This document shows positions 45,179 through 56,891 of a stretch of 64,000 nucleotides of DNA, piece by piece (the first letter of the stretch is position 1; every line of letters starts with the position of its first letter). Below the pieces are notes generated by a model, which was not told the DNA's origin, ran no database searches, and worked only from the letters and a program-made list of their open reading frames with translations. The DNA comes from Boesenbergia rotunda (lineage: Eukaryota > Streptophyta > Magnoliopsida > Zingiberales > Zingiberaceae): assembly GCA_024364735.1 (NCBI GenBank), contig JAGFNQ010008258.1, positions 118,395-182,394 of the forward strand. The letters are read 5' to 3'. The position numbers and the translations under genes were made by a program.

Positions 45179-46203
45179 ATGGTTGGACCAGTGATATACC
45201 CGCCTAAGTTTGAGGGGGAGTTCGCGGCATGGAAACGGAAGATGCAGGTATTTTTTACTACGGATTATGAATTATTAATTATTATGAAAAATGACTATGC
45301 AGCTCCCAAAGACAATGAAGGAAAGATCAAGGATCCTGATTCTTGGAACAAGAAAGAACAAGTTGACGCTGTAGCAAACGCAAAGGTAGAATTTCATCTG
45401 CTGACCGTCCTCCTAGAGCAAGATGTGAACCGAATCGGTAAGTACGAATCGGCGAAGGAACTTTGGGAAAAGTTCTTAGAACTGCACGAAGGAACCTCGG
45501 AAGCAAAACTTGCGCGACGAGATGTTCTTTGAAGCCGACTAACCAATCTACGGATGGAAGATGGAGAAACTGTTGCGAGATTACATGCAAAGGTAAAAAA
45601 ACTAATCACAAGTCTCGAAAATCTCGGAAAAACGGTAACTAACCGCGATGCTCAAAGGTACGCTCTAAACGCATTTCCGAGAACCCCGGAATGGACCTCA
45701 GTAATCGATGCATATTATATTTCAAAAAATCTAGAAATAAGTACTTTAGAAGAGTTGTTTTCTACTTTGGAACTTCACGAATCACGCTTTGTAGAAAAGA
45801 ACAGGAAAGCTGACAATATTGCGCTAAAAACAAGGAAGATCCAATTCGACGAAGAATATTCAACGGATGATGAAGAAACATCACTAGCAGTAAGAAAATT
45901 ATGTAAATACATTAATACTAACCGCTCAAAAAAGGTGCAGAGAAAGAAAAAACGAACGGTCCGATGCTACAACTGCAATGAGGAGGGACACCTGAAAGAT
46001 CAGTGCCCTAAACTCAAGAACCAACCAAAGAAGAAAAATGCACTAAAAGCCACCTGGGACAAGACCTCGTCCGATGAATCGGAAGCCGAAGAGTTCGTCG
46101 GACTTGCATTGATGGCAAGCCACCAAGACGAAGGTGAAGAAAGCACCTCGGGAGAAAGCAGCAATGAAGAGGAAGATCCTAACTTCGAATCCGACCCGGT
46201 AAG
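45179..46203 (+). pseudogene. gag: X-type gag, second copy, 5' part with a premature stop
   Basis: Nearly identical to the gag at 42174, but a TGA at 45530-45532 replaces CGA (Arg). The frame then continues unshifted to 46203. Here the zinc knuckle is intact (CYNCNEEGHLKDQC). A Ty3/gypsy-type solo LTR interrupts the gene after 46203; the remaining part is at 49508-49871. Confidence 0.9.
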
Positions 46204-49200
46204 TGTTAAATCCGACACGTTTGAATAGGTTCCGGAAATTTTCGGAGAATTACCGGATAGGTTCCGGGGCTTCCGAGTCCATGGACACAAATTTAGGGAC
46301 CAATATGAATTAAAACTAATAATTACAAGGGTTAAGGAGTACCAAACATTAAATTAGGGGTGAGATTGCGATTAGACTAAAATTTGCTTGGACCAAAGTG
46401 CAAAAGTCCCATTACTTAAGCCAACTTTCGGTCGTCTCCTCCCTACCCGATCGAAGCCGCCTCCACTCGCGTGCTCGTCCCGCGTGCCCTAGCCGAACCC
46501 GACGCCACCCCCTTCGTCGGCTTCCTCTTCTCTCTTCTTCTTCGCCAATCCGCCACCGTTCCATTCACCCTCGTCGGTCCTCTAAGCTCGGTGGATTGAA
46601 AGCTCTTCCGGCAATGCTCCTCGTTTAGAGATTCTTGCCCTAGTTTCCACCTCCACAACGGGAATCGGAAGGGGTGAACTGGGCTGGATCTGAGTAGCTC
46701 TAATCGCAAGGGTTGTATCGGCTTATGCGCGTGAGAGTGTCCAAGCCGGAGGTCGACCATCTCGGCTAGGTAAGTCTGTGTTCGTCGAATCTCGACTTGT
46801 CCTTCTTGGATCTGTTCGTTTTGGTGCTCCAAATGGTGATACCATTGGTATTCTGATTTAGGGATTGCTCCGGGCCTTCCCTGTTGAGATTGGGCGCGCG
46901 ATTCATCAAGAAGGGATCTGGGGATTGAGCACCGTTGATACTCCTCTCTCGATTGGGTTGATCTCATCATATCCGGAGCTGGGGTTGTACCAGCGCCAAT
47001 CGCAGGTAAAATCTGCATTTTGTTTGGTGTTCATTCTGGATGAATTGGAATATTTGGTAGATTGCTGATCAATCCTGTAGTTGGGGAATGAGTTGTGTTA
47101 TGCTATTACTTAGATTGTTTATTCCTGGCTCTGCCGTGAACAGATCCGGAGAGGAAGGTTTCTACCATTAACTTTCTAAGGCTAGCTCATTGCTCTGATC
47201 TGATTTCCGGAAGCTTAAATTTGGCAATTGAGCTCAATTTCTGCCTATTGTAGTGATCTGCCATCGAAGCTGGGATAAGAGGTAATTTGAGTGGTACAGA
47301 TTGTTATGGTTATTTGCTATTAATGTTGTGATTAGTATTTTGGGCTGGTAGATGTGAGCTTTGTCATCAATCTAAATCTGATTTAGGTTGTTTAATTCTT
47401 GATCAGTAGGTTGAATCGAAAATGAACCTAAACCCTAATTATGTGGGGGTCATTGGGGACCTTTCCATTTAATTAGACGTAATTAAATGAAATGGGATAA
47501 CTGGGTTAACCCTAATTTGGTTTAGGGAGTAATTAGCTACTTATCTTTATGTAGATAGCTAATTAACTATGCCCTTGATACAGGGACTTGACTTGTATAT
47601 TGGACGGGTGGTTCTTCCGGCTTGATACGGATTTATATACTCTTGGAGGCGGGTACCCTTTGACTTATCTTTATGATATTGTCATCTTGTTATGCATAGA
47701 CTGTTATAGATAACAGTAAGATCATTAGTTATCCCTGAGTTATTATGCCTGTTCTGGATACTTGTTAGTTATCCCTGAGTTATTATGCCTGTTCTGGATA
47801 CTTGTTAGTTATCCCTGAGTTATTATGTCTGTTCTGGATACTTGTTAGTTATCCCTGAGTTATTATGTCTGTCCTGGATACTTGTTAGTTATCCCTGAGT
47901 TATCATGTCTGCCCTGGATACTTGTTAGTTATCCTTGAGTTATTATGCTTGTTCTGGATACTTGTTAGTTATCCCTGAGTTATTATGCCTGTTCTGGATA
48001 CTTGTTAGTTATCCCTGAGTTATTATGCCTGTCCTGGATACTTGTTAGTTATCCCTGAGTTATCATGTCTGCCCTGGATACTTGTTAGTTATCCTTGAGT
48101 TATTATGCATGTTCTGGATACTTGTTGGTTATCCCTGAGTTATTATGCCTGTCCTGGATACTTGTTAGTTATCCCTGAGCTATTATGCTTGTTCTGGATA
48201 TTTGTTGGTTATCCCTGAGTTGTTATACAGTTAGTTCTATACAGTCTCAAGTATTGTCATATCTATATGTATACTTAGATATCGTGAGGTATCTCTTGTG
48301 TTTGACATTGAGAGATCTGTAGATTTCGGCCAGTATACCTTGTAGGTTACCTGTATTTCCTGTTATAGGACTTCAGACTGAGACTTAGTATACTGAGGAC
48401 TTGGGGAGGGAGGTATGTGTATCTATCATACACCATCCTTGCATTGTTGCATGCCGGCGATCAGCGACTCCCTTGTGGTTGAGCCTAATCGTCTTCCGGC
48501 ACATGATATGCACACACGGCCACTCATGGGTTAGTGGATACCGCTGAGTGTGTGCATTTGCTCTGTACTGCTCCGCTCGTCCGCTCATGGGTAGTGGTTT
48601 CGGAGCGTGGTAGCAGACAGGGATCCCTTCTCTACCCATAGACCAGAGAAGATGAGAGAGATATCTCCCCCATTTATATATGGGGCGGAGTGTTTACTCC
48701 ACCAGCATCCTGTCCACTCGGTCACTCAGGAGTAGTGATGGAAGAGTGCTGACAGTGTCACGGCTCTACCCACTCGGCCGACACAGTATCACCTGTCTCG
48801 GTGGCTTGACTGGAGTTAGGGGGTGACCATGGCATTGCACCATGTGCATATTTTGCATCGTGCATTGTTTGCTGCACTTGATTGCTGCACTTGTTTGACA
48901 TGCATATTCTGGAGACTTGTTATCTGAGATTATATGTCTATTGATATTCCCTTGGTACTTATTATCCTCTTTTCAGGTTAGATGGATTCGGGTATGTATC
49001 TTGATTCAGTATCTTCAGTATACCCTTTCATATTGTTCATATGAGACCATATCAGCGTAGACTCCTATTGTTATTATAACTTTCTACGCATATCTGTTGG
49101 GTATTCGCTGAGTTATGGACTCACCCCGTTGCCATATATGTTTTTATTTCAGGTTGAGATACTTGGAGTCGCCAGAAGAGCCCAGCAGCCAGTCCCTGCC

Positions 49201-49502
49201 CATCGCGACATGTTTTCGTTTTGTACTTTGTAGTGTATTTGTTTTATCTTTCTGTTAGTGATTTGTATATGTCATATGTGTCGTGTGCCCGTCGTAAGTC
49301 GGACCGGTCCGCAGTCAGGTATGAGTTACTTAGTTGTCTTGTATTTTTATGTTGTGTTTATCTATTTTGGAGGCCTGAGGCCCAATTAAACTGCATGGTG
49401 ATGCTATATAGGTTATGTGTATGTGTAAATTGTCCGCCGGACAGGGGAGGTTCTGTCTGATTTTCTATTGGATCAGCGGCTTTTGGGTCTCGGGGCGTGA
49501 CA
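46204..49502 (+). mobile_element. solo LTR of a Tekay/Del-like Ty3/gypsy element (3.3 kb)
   Basis: Perfect duplications GTAAG flank it (46199-46203 and 49503-49507). It starts TGTTAAATCCGACACG and ends CTCGGGGCGTGACA, a terminus known from plant Tekay/Del chromovirus LTRs. No internal region is present. Frames inside (for example around 46400-47068) are chance frames in LTR DNA. It contains a 40-bp tandem array at 47705-48230. Confidence 0.85.
47705..48230. repeat. 40-bp tandem array in the Tekay-like solo LTR
   Basis: About 13 head-to-tail copies of a 40-bp unit containing ATCCCTGAGTTATTATG and TCTGGATACTTGTTAGTT, with few substitutions between copies. No unique spacers, so it is a minisatellite. 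Confidence 0.95.
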
Positions 49503-49507
49503 GTAAG

Positions 49508-49871
49508 TGAGGTATGTCTACTTCCATCTGCTTGAATCTACTCAGTAATAAAATCCATGCTTAAGTCGATGAATAAATTGGAAATAGAAAACTCTGAGTT
49601 AAAAGAAAGATTTGGCACTATATGCTCATCTGTTCTATCCGACCAACTGAAAATAGAAAATGAAAATTTGAAGAAATTAGTGGAGAAATTAGAAAATGAT
49701 ATTGCATGTTTAAGAATTAAAAAGAATTTTTATCCTGAAAATCTGAATTGGTATGTTAAAAATCATAGGGGTCAGCTTAGAAAAATTCCTAGAAATTATA
49801 TTCCTCCAAAGTTTTTGATTAACCCCGTAGATGAAAATTTATTTTGGGTCCCAAAATCAATATTGAATTAA
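49508..49871 (+). pseudogene. gag: X-type gag, second copy, 3' part
   Basis: It continues the gag of 45179-46203 in the same frame after the solo LTR (1025 + 364 bp equals the 1389 bp of the intact copy). A second nonsense change, TGA for CGA, lies at 49533-49535. The coiled coil and the FWVPKS tail are otherwise preserved. Confidence 0.85.
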
Positions 49872-50289
49872 TTTTCTGGTATTTATGAAAAACAAAATTG
49901 ACTAATATTTTTTTCTTTATGTCCTTTATCATTTGTTGTATTATCAAATGTTTTTAAGAGATTATGTCGATCGGAGTCTACTAGAGAAAATTAATTATAT
50001 TTTTGAGTACTTGGCATACTTATCATGAATTTATTAGGATTTTTTTAATTTTCATATTTGTATGAATTTAATAATAAAAAAAAATTAAGTGAAATTTAGA
50101 TTTTCCCTTCCTAATTTTTTGTCCCATTTTTTTGCTGTGATCAAAGGGGGAGAGTAGTTTATGTTCAGGGGGAGGTTATGTACATGATTGCAAATTTTTT
50201 TTTATGTTTAATTCTGTTACAATATTTTTTTTTGTTTGTTGTTTATCCCTAACTAAACTTGGGTTGATGCACATCAAAAAGGGGGATAT
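49872..50289 (+). other. 3' untranslated region and polypurine tract of the X element, third copy
   Basis: Near-identical to 43563-43986, with the purine tract AAAAAGGGGGATA before LTR3. Confidence 0.7.
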
Positions 50290-50459
50290 TGTTGGTGCCC
50301 CGGTTAGTTTTGATGTGATCAACCAAGTTAGGTTAGGTTCTGTTGGTTTTAATCCCTCTGCTAAGTGTGCAGGAACTTAGGTACGGAGGAAGTCGAGCGT
50401 AAGACGCAGCGGACGAGAATGATTGCGCGGGGAAGTGAGCCGACGGGCTCGGTGCAATC
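50290..50459 (+). mobile_element. X-family LTR3, truncated to its first 170 bp
   Basis: It starts TGTTGGTGCCCCGG like LTR1 and LTR2 and matches them to GGGCTCGGTGCAATCC, then similarity stops abruptly and minus-strand gag-element DNA begins. The missing 960 bp were lost by deletion or recombination. Confidence 0.85.
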
Positions 50460-52398
50460 CCGAGTTTAGGACTTTTACCAAACCGAGCTTTTTAAAACCT
50501 CTCCAAGGCTCCTCCTACATTGGACTTACAAAGGCTTTTTAAGAACCTCTCCAAGGTTCACCTTACGCCACCAAATGAGCAACAATGCTCCCCCTTTACC
50601 TAAGCTCCCCCTGGACCTTGGATTTCTTGCAAAGACATGTTTGGTTTCCCACATAAACCCAACACCTCTCCCCCTTTGCCACACATCAAAATGACTCCAA
50701 TAATTTCCCTCTTATTGGATCTTTTAACCCCTAATGATCATAAACACAGTGTACTAACCCCTCCATAAGATTACACACTTATTTTACATCATTTTGACAC
50801 CTTTTGACTGTTGAAAAACCATTTCAGCCTTGACCAGCCGACTGCCCCATCTACCAGTCGACTGATACTATGAAAAATCCAATTTCAGCATTTCTGACCC
50901 AAATTCAGAAATGCACCAGAAATTCCATAAATTTTCAAAAATTTCTAAATTTTGTGGAGAGGTCTATGGTACCCATATCTACTTGGAAAAAATACATCCA
51001 AACATGTATCTATCACCATTCCCAAGATTGAAACAAAACTCAAAACTAGCTAAATGGTTCAATTGAACCTTGACCTAAAGTCCTAGTTTTGACCTCCTCT
51101 TGATGTCTTTGCCCATACCAACCCCCAATGCATCCCTAGCATTGATTTATATGACATTTATACATCAAAAATCAATTTTCATGCAATATGACCCCAATGT
51201 CATATTTCCTTGCATGATACACAAATCCAAAGTGCCAAAACCCATGAATTAAGACTCAAGTCCGTCTCCAACTCCCTTGGCACACTTCATGACCCATCTA
51301 GACTTCCGAGAGGAATCCTCCCGGGATCCATAAACCATGAGTCCCAACTTGGCTCCTAGAGCTCCCCCTTGAGCTCTTTGTCTTAGCCATCTCCCTAGGT
51401 GACTCAACAAATGTTAGACCGCACCGATGTACCCCCGGTGACTCTTGGTCTACAACCCTAACCTTCTTAACCTTGGACCCTGTGTCCTTAGTTAAGACCT
51501 TCTTCTTGCTTTTAAATGGCACAACCTTGCCATTTTTGGACTTCCCCTCCTTGCTATAGTTATATGCTACCCTAGCATATTTCTTTTCATTGGCATCGGA
51601 GAACTTAGACCGGTATCCTAGACCTGATCTATCATTATTGGGTTTTTCACTACCCAACCCCATACCTAAACTCTTAAATTCAATAGTGAATCTATCTAGG
51701 GTTTTCTCTAATTTATCCAGCTTTGCCTTTAACGCTTGATTTTCCCTTTCTAAGCCTTCAAACCTAGAATCAACATGTCCACCTTGGGCATTCCTAGACC
51801 TACCCATCCTAGGCATGTGTCTCCCAATCTTGGGATTAATGTCTTGGTCCTTAGGTCTAAAGGTTCTAGGTTTATCATGATGCATGACTTTCCTAGGGCT
51901 TTGATATGCAACATTAACCCTATTTTTATCATGATATCTAAAATCAAAATTATGCATGGGTAAATAATTGATATTATTTCTAACATTCATGGAGGAGTTT
52001 AAATTTGAATTACATTTAAACTTCAAGTTAAGGATTACCTCCCTTACCCTTGTAGCTCCCCCTTGATGTGAGTTTTTCTTCTTCTCCTTCTTTTCCTATT
52101 TTTTCAAATGCTCTAATTTCTTGAATTCTCCTTTTCTTGAGCATTTAGTGTGGTAGTGTCCTAGCTCATCACATGTGAAGCACCTTATATGCTTCTTATC
52201 CTTCTTTGCTCCATCCCTATAACTCATGTTAGTTTTCAAATTATTTGAATTGAGTTTAGAGTTTACCTCCTATTTCTTACCCAATGGACACTTGTCTTTA
52301 TAGCATCCCTTTTTATTGCACCTAAAGCAAATTATATGCTCCTTTGACTTTGCTTTGGTGGAGGTGGAAGCTTCTTCTTGCTCCGGTATTGAGGATGG
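50460..52398 (-). pseudogene. gag: copia (SIRE-like) gag remnant on the minus strand
   Basis: On the minus strand from about 52390 there are two zinc knuckles, one degenerate (CFRCNKKGCYKDKC, the His replaced by Cys) and one intact (CFTCDELGHYHTKC), then an open stretch at 52026-51298 with a coiled coil (GLERENQALKAKLDKLEKT) and a basic tail. Stop codons occur between 52026 and 52390. The N-terminal capsid part is absent because an Athila/Tat-like LTR begins at 52400. The stretch 50460-51297 is non-coding downstream sequence of the same element, rich in CCTCTCCAAGG and CTCCCCCT motifs. Confidence 0.7.
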
Positions 52399-52399
52399 T

Positions 52400-54934
52400 T
52401 GATAGGTATCATTTTGTTGATCATTTTAGATGCTAAAATCCAAGTTTGACTCATATTTTACTTGTTTAATATTGAATTTATCCTAGGTTCCATGAATCTA
52501 TTCTATTTTGGGCTTTATTGTAAATCTTGATACATTGGAATTATTTTGCTACTAAATTGTTGATCTATTTTTATAGGCTTGGGAGAATCATGGACCTAGG
52601 TCATGCTGGGTCGAACTTGAGTCAGAAGTGGACCCGGATCGAGTGATCAAGCATCCGACTAATATGGGTCGTCCGATTCAAAAACGGCTAGATCTGAACC
52701 ATCTGAGAACCTTTGAGGCAATCCGAGCTGGGGTTAAGGTTAATCAAGCACTTGGATCAAGATCTGAAATTTTCATCCAAATCAGAGATCATTTAGCCGT
52801 TGGATCAAGCTAAGAAGGATCTAGACTGTCCATTCAAAGATCGGGTAGATCTGAGCCATCCATTGAAAATCTGGAAGATCTGAGCTACTGGGAGGCAGAT
52901 CCTGCCCCTTGATCAACATCATCAAGTTTTGGTTCAGATCGGACGAGATCCTACCGTTGGATGGAGTTAAGGAAATATGGGTCGTCCATTGCTAAGTATT
53001 TAAACTCAATTCTCCACAGGTTACATCTCGTCGCGTCTTGTCCGCAGCGTCTCCTTCGTTTCTTCCTTCTTCATTTTCTTCAGCAATTTCCTTCATCCGA
53101 AGGCGTGACCACATCAATCTCAAGCTTAGATCAAGTTCTAGATCATTGGGATGGTGTTTCCGTGAAGTTTCCAACTCGAATTTTGCTCAAGAATAGAGCT
53201 AAGTGAGGTTTCATCAGTTCTGCCGTTTGAGTGCCTTGGTCTCGGTTGTGTGCCATTTCCATCCATCTGAGCCATCTGGAGGGGTTCCCTGGATGCTCGG
53301 ATAATCCCCAAGCCATCAGCGCAATCAAACACAGCTGGATTGAGGAGATCGAATGGGGTTTTTCAGATTGAGCAGAGTTTGAGCTTGATTTGATTCGCAG
53401 AGACAGTTTCCAGCGATTTGTTGAGCTTGCGGGTTCGAGGCTCACCCTTGTGTGACGGCATGGAGTTCTTGAGCTAAGGGAAGAGATTGATGCTAGTTTA
53501 CTTAGTGAATTTCTATTCTTAGTAGTAATTTTAATTTCAGCGTGCCATTTCCATTTCTGAACTTGTATCAGTGAATTCAGTTGTTCTTAATTGGTTCTGC
53601 ATTTATTAGTTTTTCAATGTTGCAAGTTCATTAGATAGGTTGTTTGTTAGTGAGCAATTGCAATTAATTTTAGTTTGCTTCGCATTAGTTTCATTTCCGT
53701 AATTTTTGCTTAGCTTGTCTCGTATCAGTTTTGATTACCTGCGTATCAGTTTATGTTCTGAATGTCAAGTTATAGTTTCTGAATTGAAAATCAACAAACA
53801 TTGGTTTTCTTTTGAATTTACATTGTAGTTGTTTCATTTCCATAGCATTTGGCATCAAATTCTGCGCATCAGTTTTGTTGCAAATAGGTTTCAATATCTG
53901 AAAGTCAGTTTCATTTCTGCAATTTATAGTTTGTAGTGGCTGAGTTGGTATCAAGTGAAGTATTAGCTCATTTGAATCTCTTCTGAAGTTAGATTTGTGC
54001 TCTCGAATTCAGTTAATTTGCTTGTTCTGTTTCTGATTTGTAGCTGCATTTCTGAGTTCAGGTTCTGCCTTTCTGCATTTTATTTCTGCATTGATTCATC
54101 TCTGCGTATCAGTTGGGCTCTGAATTTTTGTTTCACATTCATTTGTTTCTGCATTCCATTGTTTCTGAATTCTGCAGTTGATTTGTTGCTTCAAATTCAT
54201 TTGCTTTACATCGGTTTAAGGTTTTGCAGTTAGTATAATTTTCGGCTCAGCAGTTTTCCTTCTCTGCATATTAAACTTGTGTCATTTTTGCACTTCGTAT
54301 CAAGTGAAGAATTCAGCACTAATTGGTACCAAGCTTAACTCAATTCTTAGTGTACTCCTGCCCTTGATATCAGTTTCATTTTCATTCAAATCGTTTTTGA
54401 GTTGTAACTTTCATTCCTGCAAGAATTAGTATCATTTCGGCAAGTTGTATCAAGTGAATTTCTGCTTTAGTTTCAATCGAATTTCAGCACTGCTTTATTC
54501 AATTGCTTAACATTTGGTTTGTTTTGAGTGATAGTTCTTAAAGTTGGACTTAGGTTGTAATATACTATTGCGTTTGATATTAGATCTGTTTTACAACTTC
54601 TGCTAAGTTGCATTGGTTCATTAAGTTTCCATTAGTTGAGTTCCGTGGTTGATACTATCTAGTTTGAATTTGTTTAGTTAAGTTTCTCTTCTTTTCATTG
54701 TGTTTTCATTTCTGATTGCAAACCAAACCCAAATCTTATTTGAAACCCAAAAAAAAATATTCGACAACACATAAACTAGAGCTCGAATCAAACAATCTCA
54801 ACTAGCCCTAGGAAAAATACGACCTGTGACCCCTTTACTACGTTTTCATCTTTGCTAGCAAAAAGGGTTTCCAGTTTTACAAATATCTAAATTTTGAGAC
54901 CCACATTCGTGACACCTATAGTTCGGGTCCATCA
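52400..54934 (+). mobile_element. 5' LTR of an Athila/Tat-like Ty3/gypsy element (2.54 kb)
   Basis: It starts TGATAGGTATCATTTTG and ends GTTCGGGTCCATCA, and is followed seven bases later by an Asp-tRNA-type primer site. It matches the 3' LTR at 1332-3878 along its length, so both belong to one family, but they come from different insertions. Confidence 0.8.
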
Positions 54935-54941
54935 AAATTTT

Positions 54942-54959
54942 TGGCGCCGTTGCCAGGGA
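54942..54959 (+). promoter_or_regulatory. primer binding site (tRNA-Asp type)
   Basis: TGGCGCCGTTGCCAGGGA differs by one base from the TGGCGCCGTTGCCGGGGA site characteristic of Athila/Tat elements. This is the main basis for the family assignment. Confidence 0.85.
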
Positions 54960-55198
54960 ATAACTAGTTGAGTTTGTTTAATTTGAGCTTGTGTTTAATA
55001 TTTTTATTCTTTGATTCTATTTTTTATTGCTTTATCTTTTGTATACGGTTGCTGCCATTTTATTTGTCTTGTGACAGGACTGCAGGTTCAAAATATTTTC
55101 AACTGAACAATCAAAGATCAAAAGTGCACTGGTGGAGTTAAAATATTGGATTAAGCAATTGAAATTCCAATAAAGACCTAACAGTTATTCATCTACTT

Positions 55199-56074
55199 GC
55201 AATTCGAGTTGGGGGAATCATTTTAATTCACAACAGCCCCCACAACAAGGACAACCTCCATTTCAGAGTTTTCAGCAGTCCTACTCAAATTTTCAGCCAA
55301 GTCAACCTCTCGAACAATGTCAGCAGCCATATTCAAACTTTCAGCAGAACCAACCTTACAATCAGCCCCAATTCCAACAGAACCCATCACAACAACAATT
55401 TCATCAGTCGCCACAAAATTTCCAACAGCCCTATTCGAATTTTCAGCAAACAAATCAGTTTTTTCAGCCACAATTTCAACAATTTCAGCAAGACTTTCAG
55501 CCAAGTCAGAATTTTCAGCAAGGGTTCCAACCAATTCACACTTCCCAATTTCAAAATCAGAGTGGTTTTCAACCTTCACAGCAATATTCTCCACCAAACA
55601 ATCAGAATTGTCAATTTTAAAATCAGAATTTTCAGCCCCAAACATTTCAGCAATTCAATCAACAATTCCAGCCCTATGATCAGAATTTTCAGAACAATAA
55701 TTTTCAGCAACATCCACCAAGTTATCAAGATAATTTTCAGCAATTTAATCAGCCCATCCAACCATTTGAGCAGCCCCAACAGCTCCAATTTCAGAATTCA
55801 CAGCCTACTCATGGTCTTCAGCAGCCATATGCTACATTTCAAGACCAACAGGAGTTCTGCACCAATCAAGGAGGCTTTGAGAATCCTAATGAGAATGAGG
55901 CTCAACAACAAAGATTAGAAGAGATGTGTCAACAAATTTTACAACAACAAAAGCTTCAAGACATTGCAGGACGCCTTGGACAATTGATTAATCAAATGAA
56001 TCAAATACAAGCTAAAGATCAGAACAATTATCTTCTCAAGCTACTCTTAATTCTGAGGGGCATGATTGTGATCT
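55199..56074 (+). pseudogene. Gln/Phe/Asn-rich gag-like frame of the Athila/Tat-like element
   Basis: A low-complexity frame dominated by repeats of FQQ, NFQ and PQ (for example QPYSNFQQNQPYNQPQFQQ), with one stop (TAA at 55618-55620) and a frame change near 56.02 kb into the frame used downstream. Its C-terminal end is a short coiled coil (QQQRLEEMCQQILQQQ). Athila gag proteins often carry Gln-rich stretches after the capsid domain, but here only about 240 bp separate it from the primer site, so the capsid domain appears to be missing. Confidence 0.6.
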
Positions 56075-56078
56075 AACT

Positions 56079-56882
56079 TTGGGGAATGAAGAGGTTGTTT
56101 CAAGTTTAACCACTCCAACTGCCGAATTTCTAGAAAAATTTCCAGCATTCAATTTCTCCACTCAAAACAACCCCGGAGTTGAATTTATATCAGTCCAAGG
56201 TGACCCTAGTGAAATTTTAAGACCTTTTTCAAGTGATCTTGCAAATTTGGTGGAAGAAGAAGAAGAAATCATTAAAATCAGGGCACATACAGCATGCATC
56301 CCTCCGGAGATTCCTGTTCAACATTCATTTACAAATTTTTCAACTCAAGAAGTAGAACTAAAAGTCTCCTTACCACTTTTTCAGCACTCCAGAGAGGATC
56401 CTCCTAGCATTAACATGGACATTCCAGATGAGACTGTTGAGGCACAGTTAATTGCTGATGAAGTTTCATTTGACATAGTGGGAGGAGATTTGAGCATAGA
56501 TAAGGTTGAAGATGCAATAGAGACAGAGGCATTGGAGGAGATGGATGGAAAAGCTTGTGACCACTGTGGACTTGATTCTGAAGCACCACAGGACTCTTCT
56601 TATCTTTTATTTTGTGATGATATTGCTATTGATGGTCCTAATTTTTCTAATATGGTTGTTGCAGATATTACTGAGGAAGCATGCACGGGAGATGATTCTA
56701 CAGGTGTAGGGGATTGCACAGAGCCCCAGGGACCACCAACATCGACTGATACATTAGAAAATTCAGAGGATAAGCCAGAAAGTGTAGGGACTTGCATGAT
56801 GGGAGCAAGAACCCAAGGATCACCTATTCCAGTTGAGTGCCCACCAGAACTTGAGCCTGAGATGGAACCTATACTTGATTAG
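56079..56882 (+). CDS. acidic protein of unknown function in the Athila/Tat-like element (first part)
   Basis: An open frame of about 267 codons, acidic, without a family I recognise. It has a CDHCGLDSE motif near its middle that could be part of a metal site, but no second half is seen. It ends in TAG at 56880-56882 and the same frame continues 9 bp later, so this stop probably broke one longer protein. The frame is also open upstream, so the true start is uncertain. It lies where gag would pass to protease, but no protease motif is present. Confidence 0.45.
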   Translation: MGNEEVVSSLTTPTAEFLEKFPAFNFSTQNNPGVEFISVQGDPSEILRPFSSDLANLVEEEEEIIKIRAHTACIPPEIPVQHSFTNFSTQEVELKVSLPLFQHSREDPPSINMDIPDETVEAQLIADEVSFDIVGGDLSIDKVEDAIETEALEEMDGKACDHCGLDSEAPQDSSYLLFCDDIAIDGPNFSNMVVADITEEACTGDDSTGVGDCTEPQGPPTSTDTLENSEDKPESVGTCMMGARTQGSPIPVECPPELEPEMEPILD

Positions 56883-56891
56883 AAGGAAGCT

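Noticed and set aside
46443..47018. 191-codon frame on the minus strand
   Set aside because: It lies entirely inside the Tekay-like solo LTR and shows no recognisable domain.
47705..48230. Regular 40-bp repeats resembling a CRISPR array
   Set aside because: The whole unit repeats without unique spacers and lies inside a plant LTR; it is a minisatellite.
55223..55788. Leu/Val/Glu-rich minus-strand frames
   Set aside because: They mirror the Gln-rich plus-strand frame; the codon pattern is explained by that strand.
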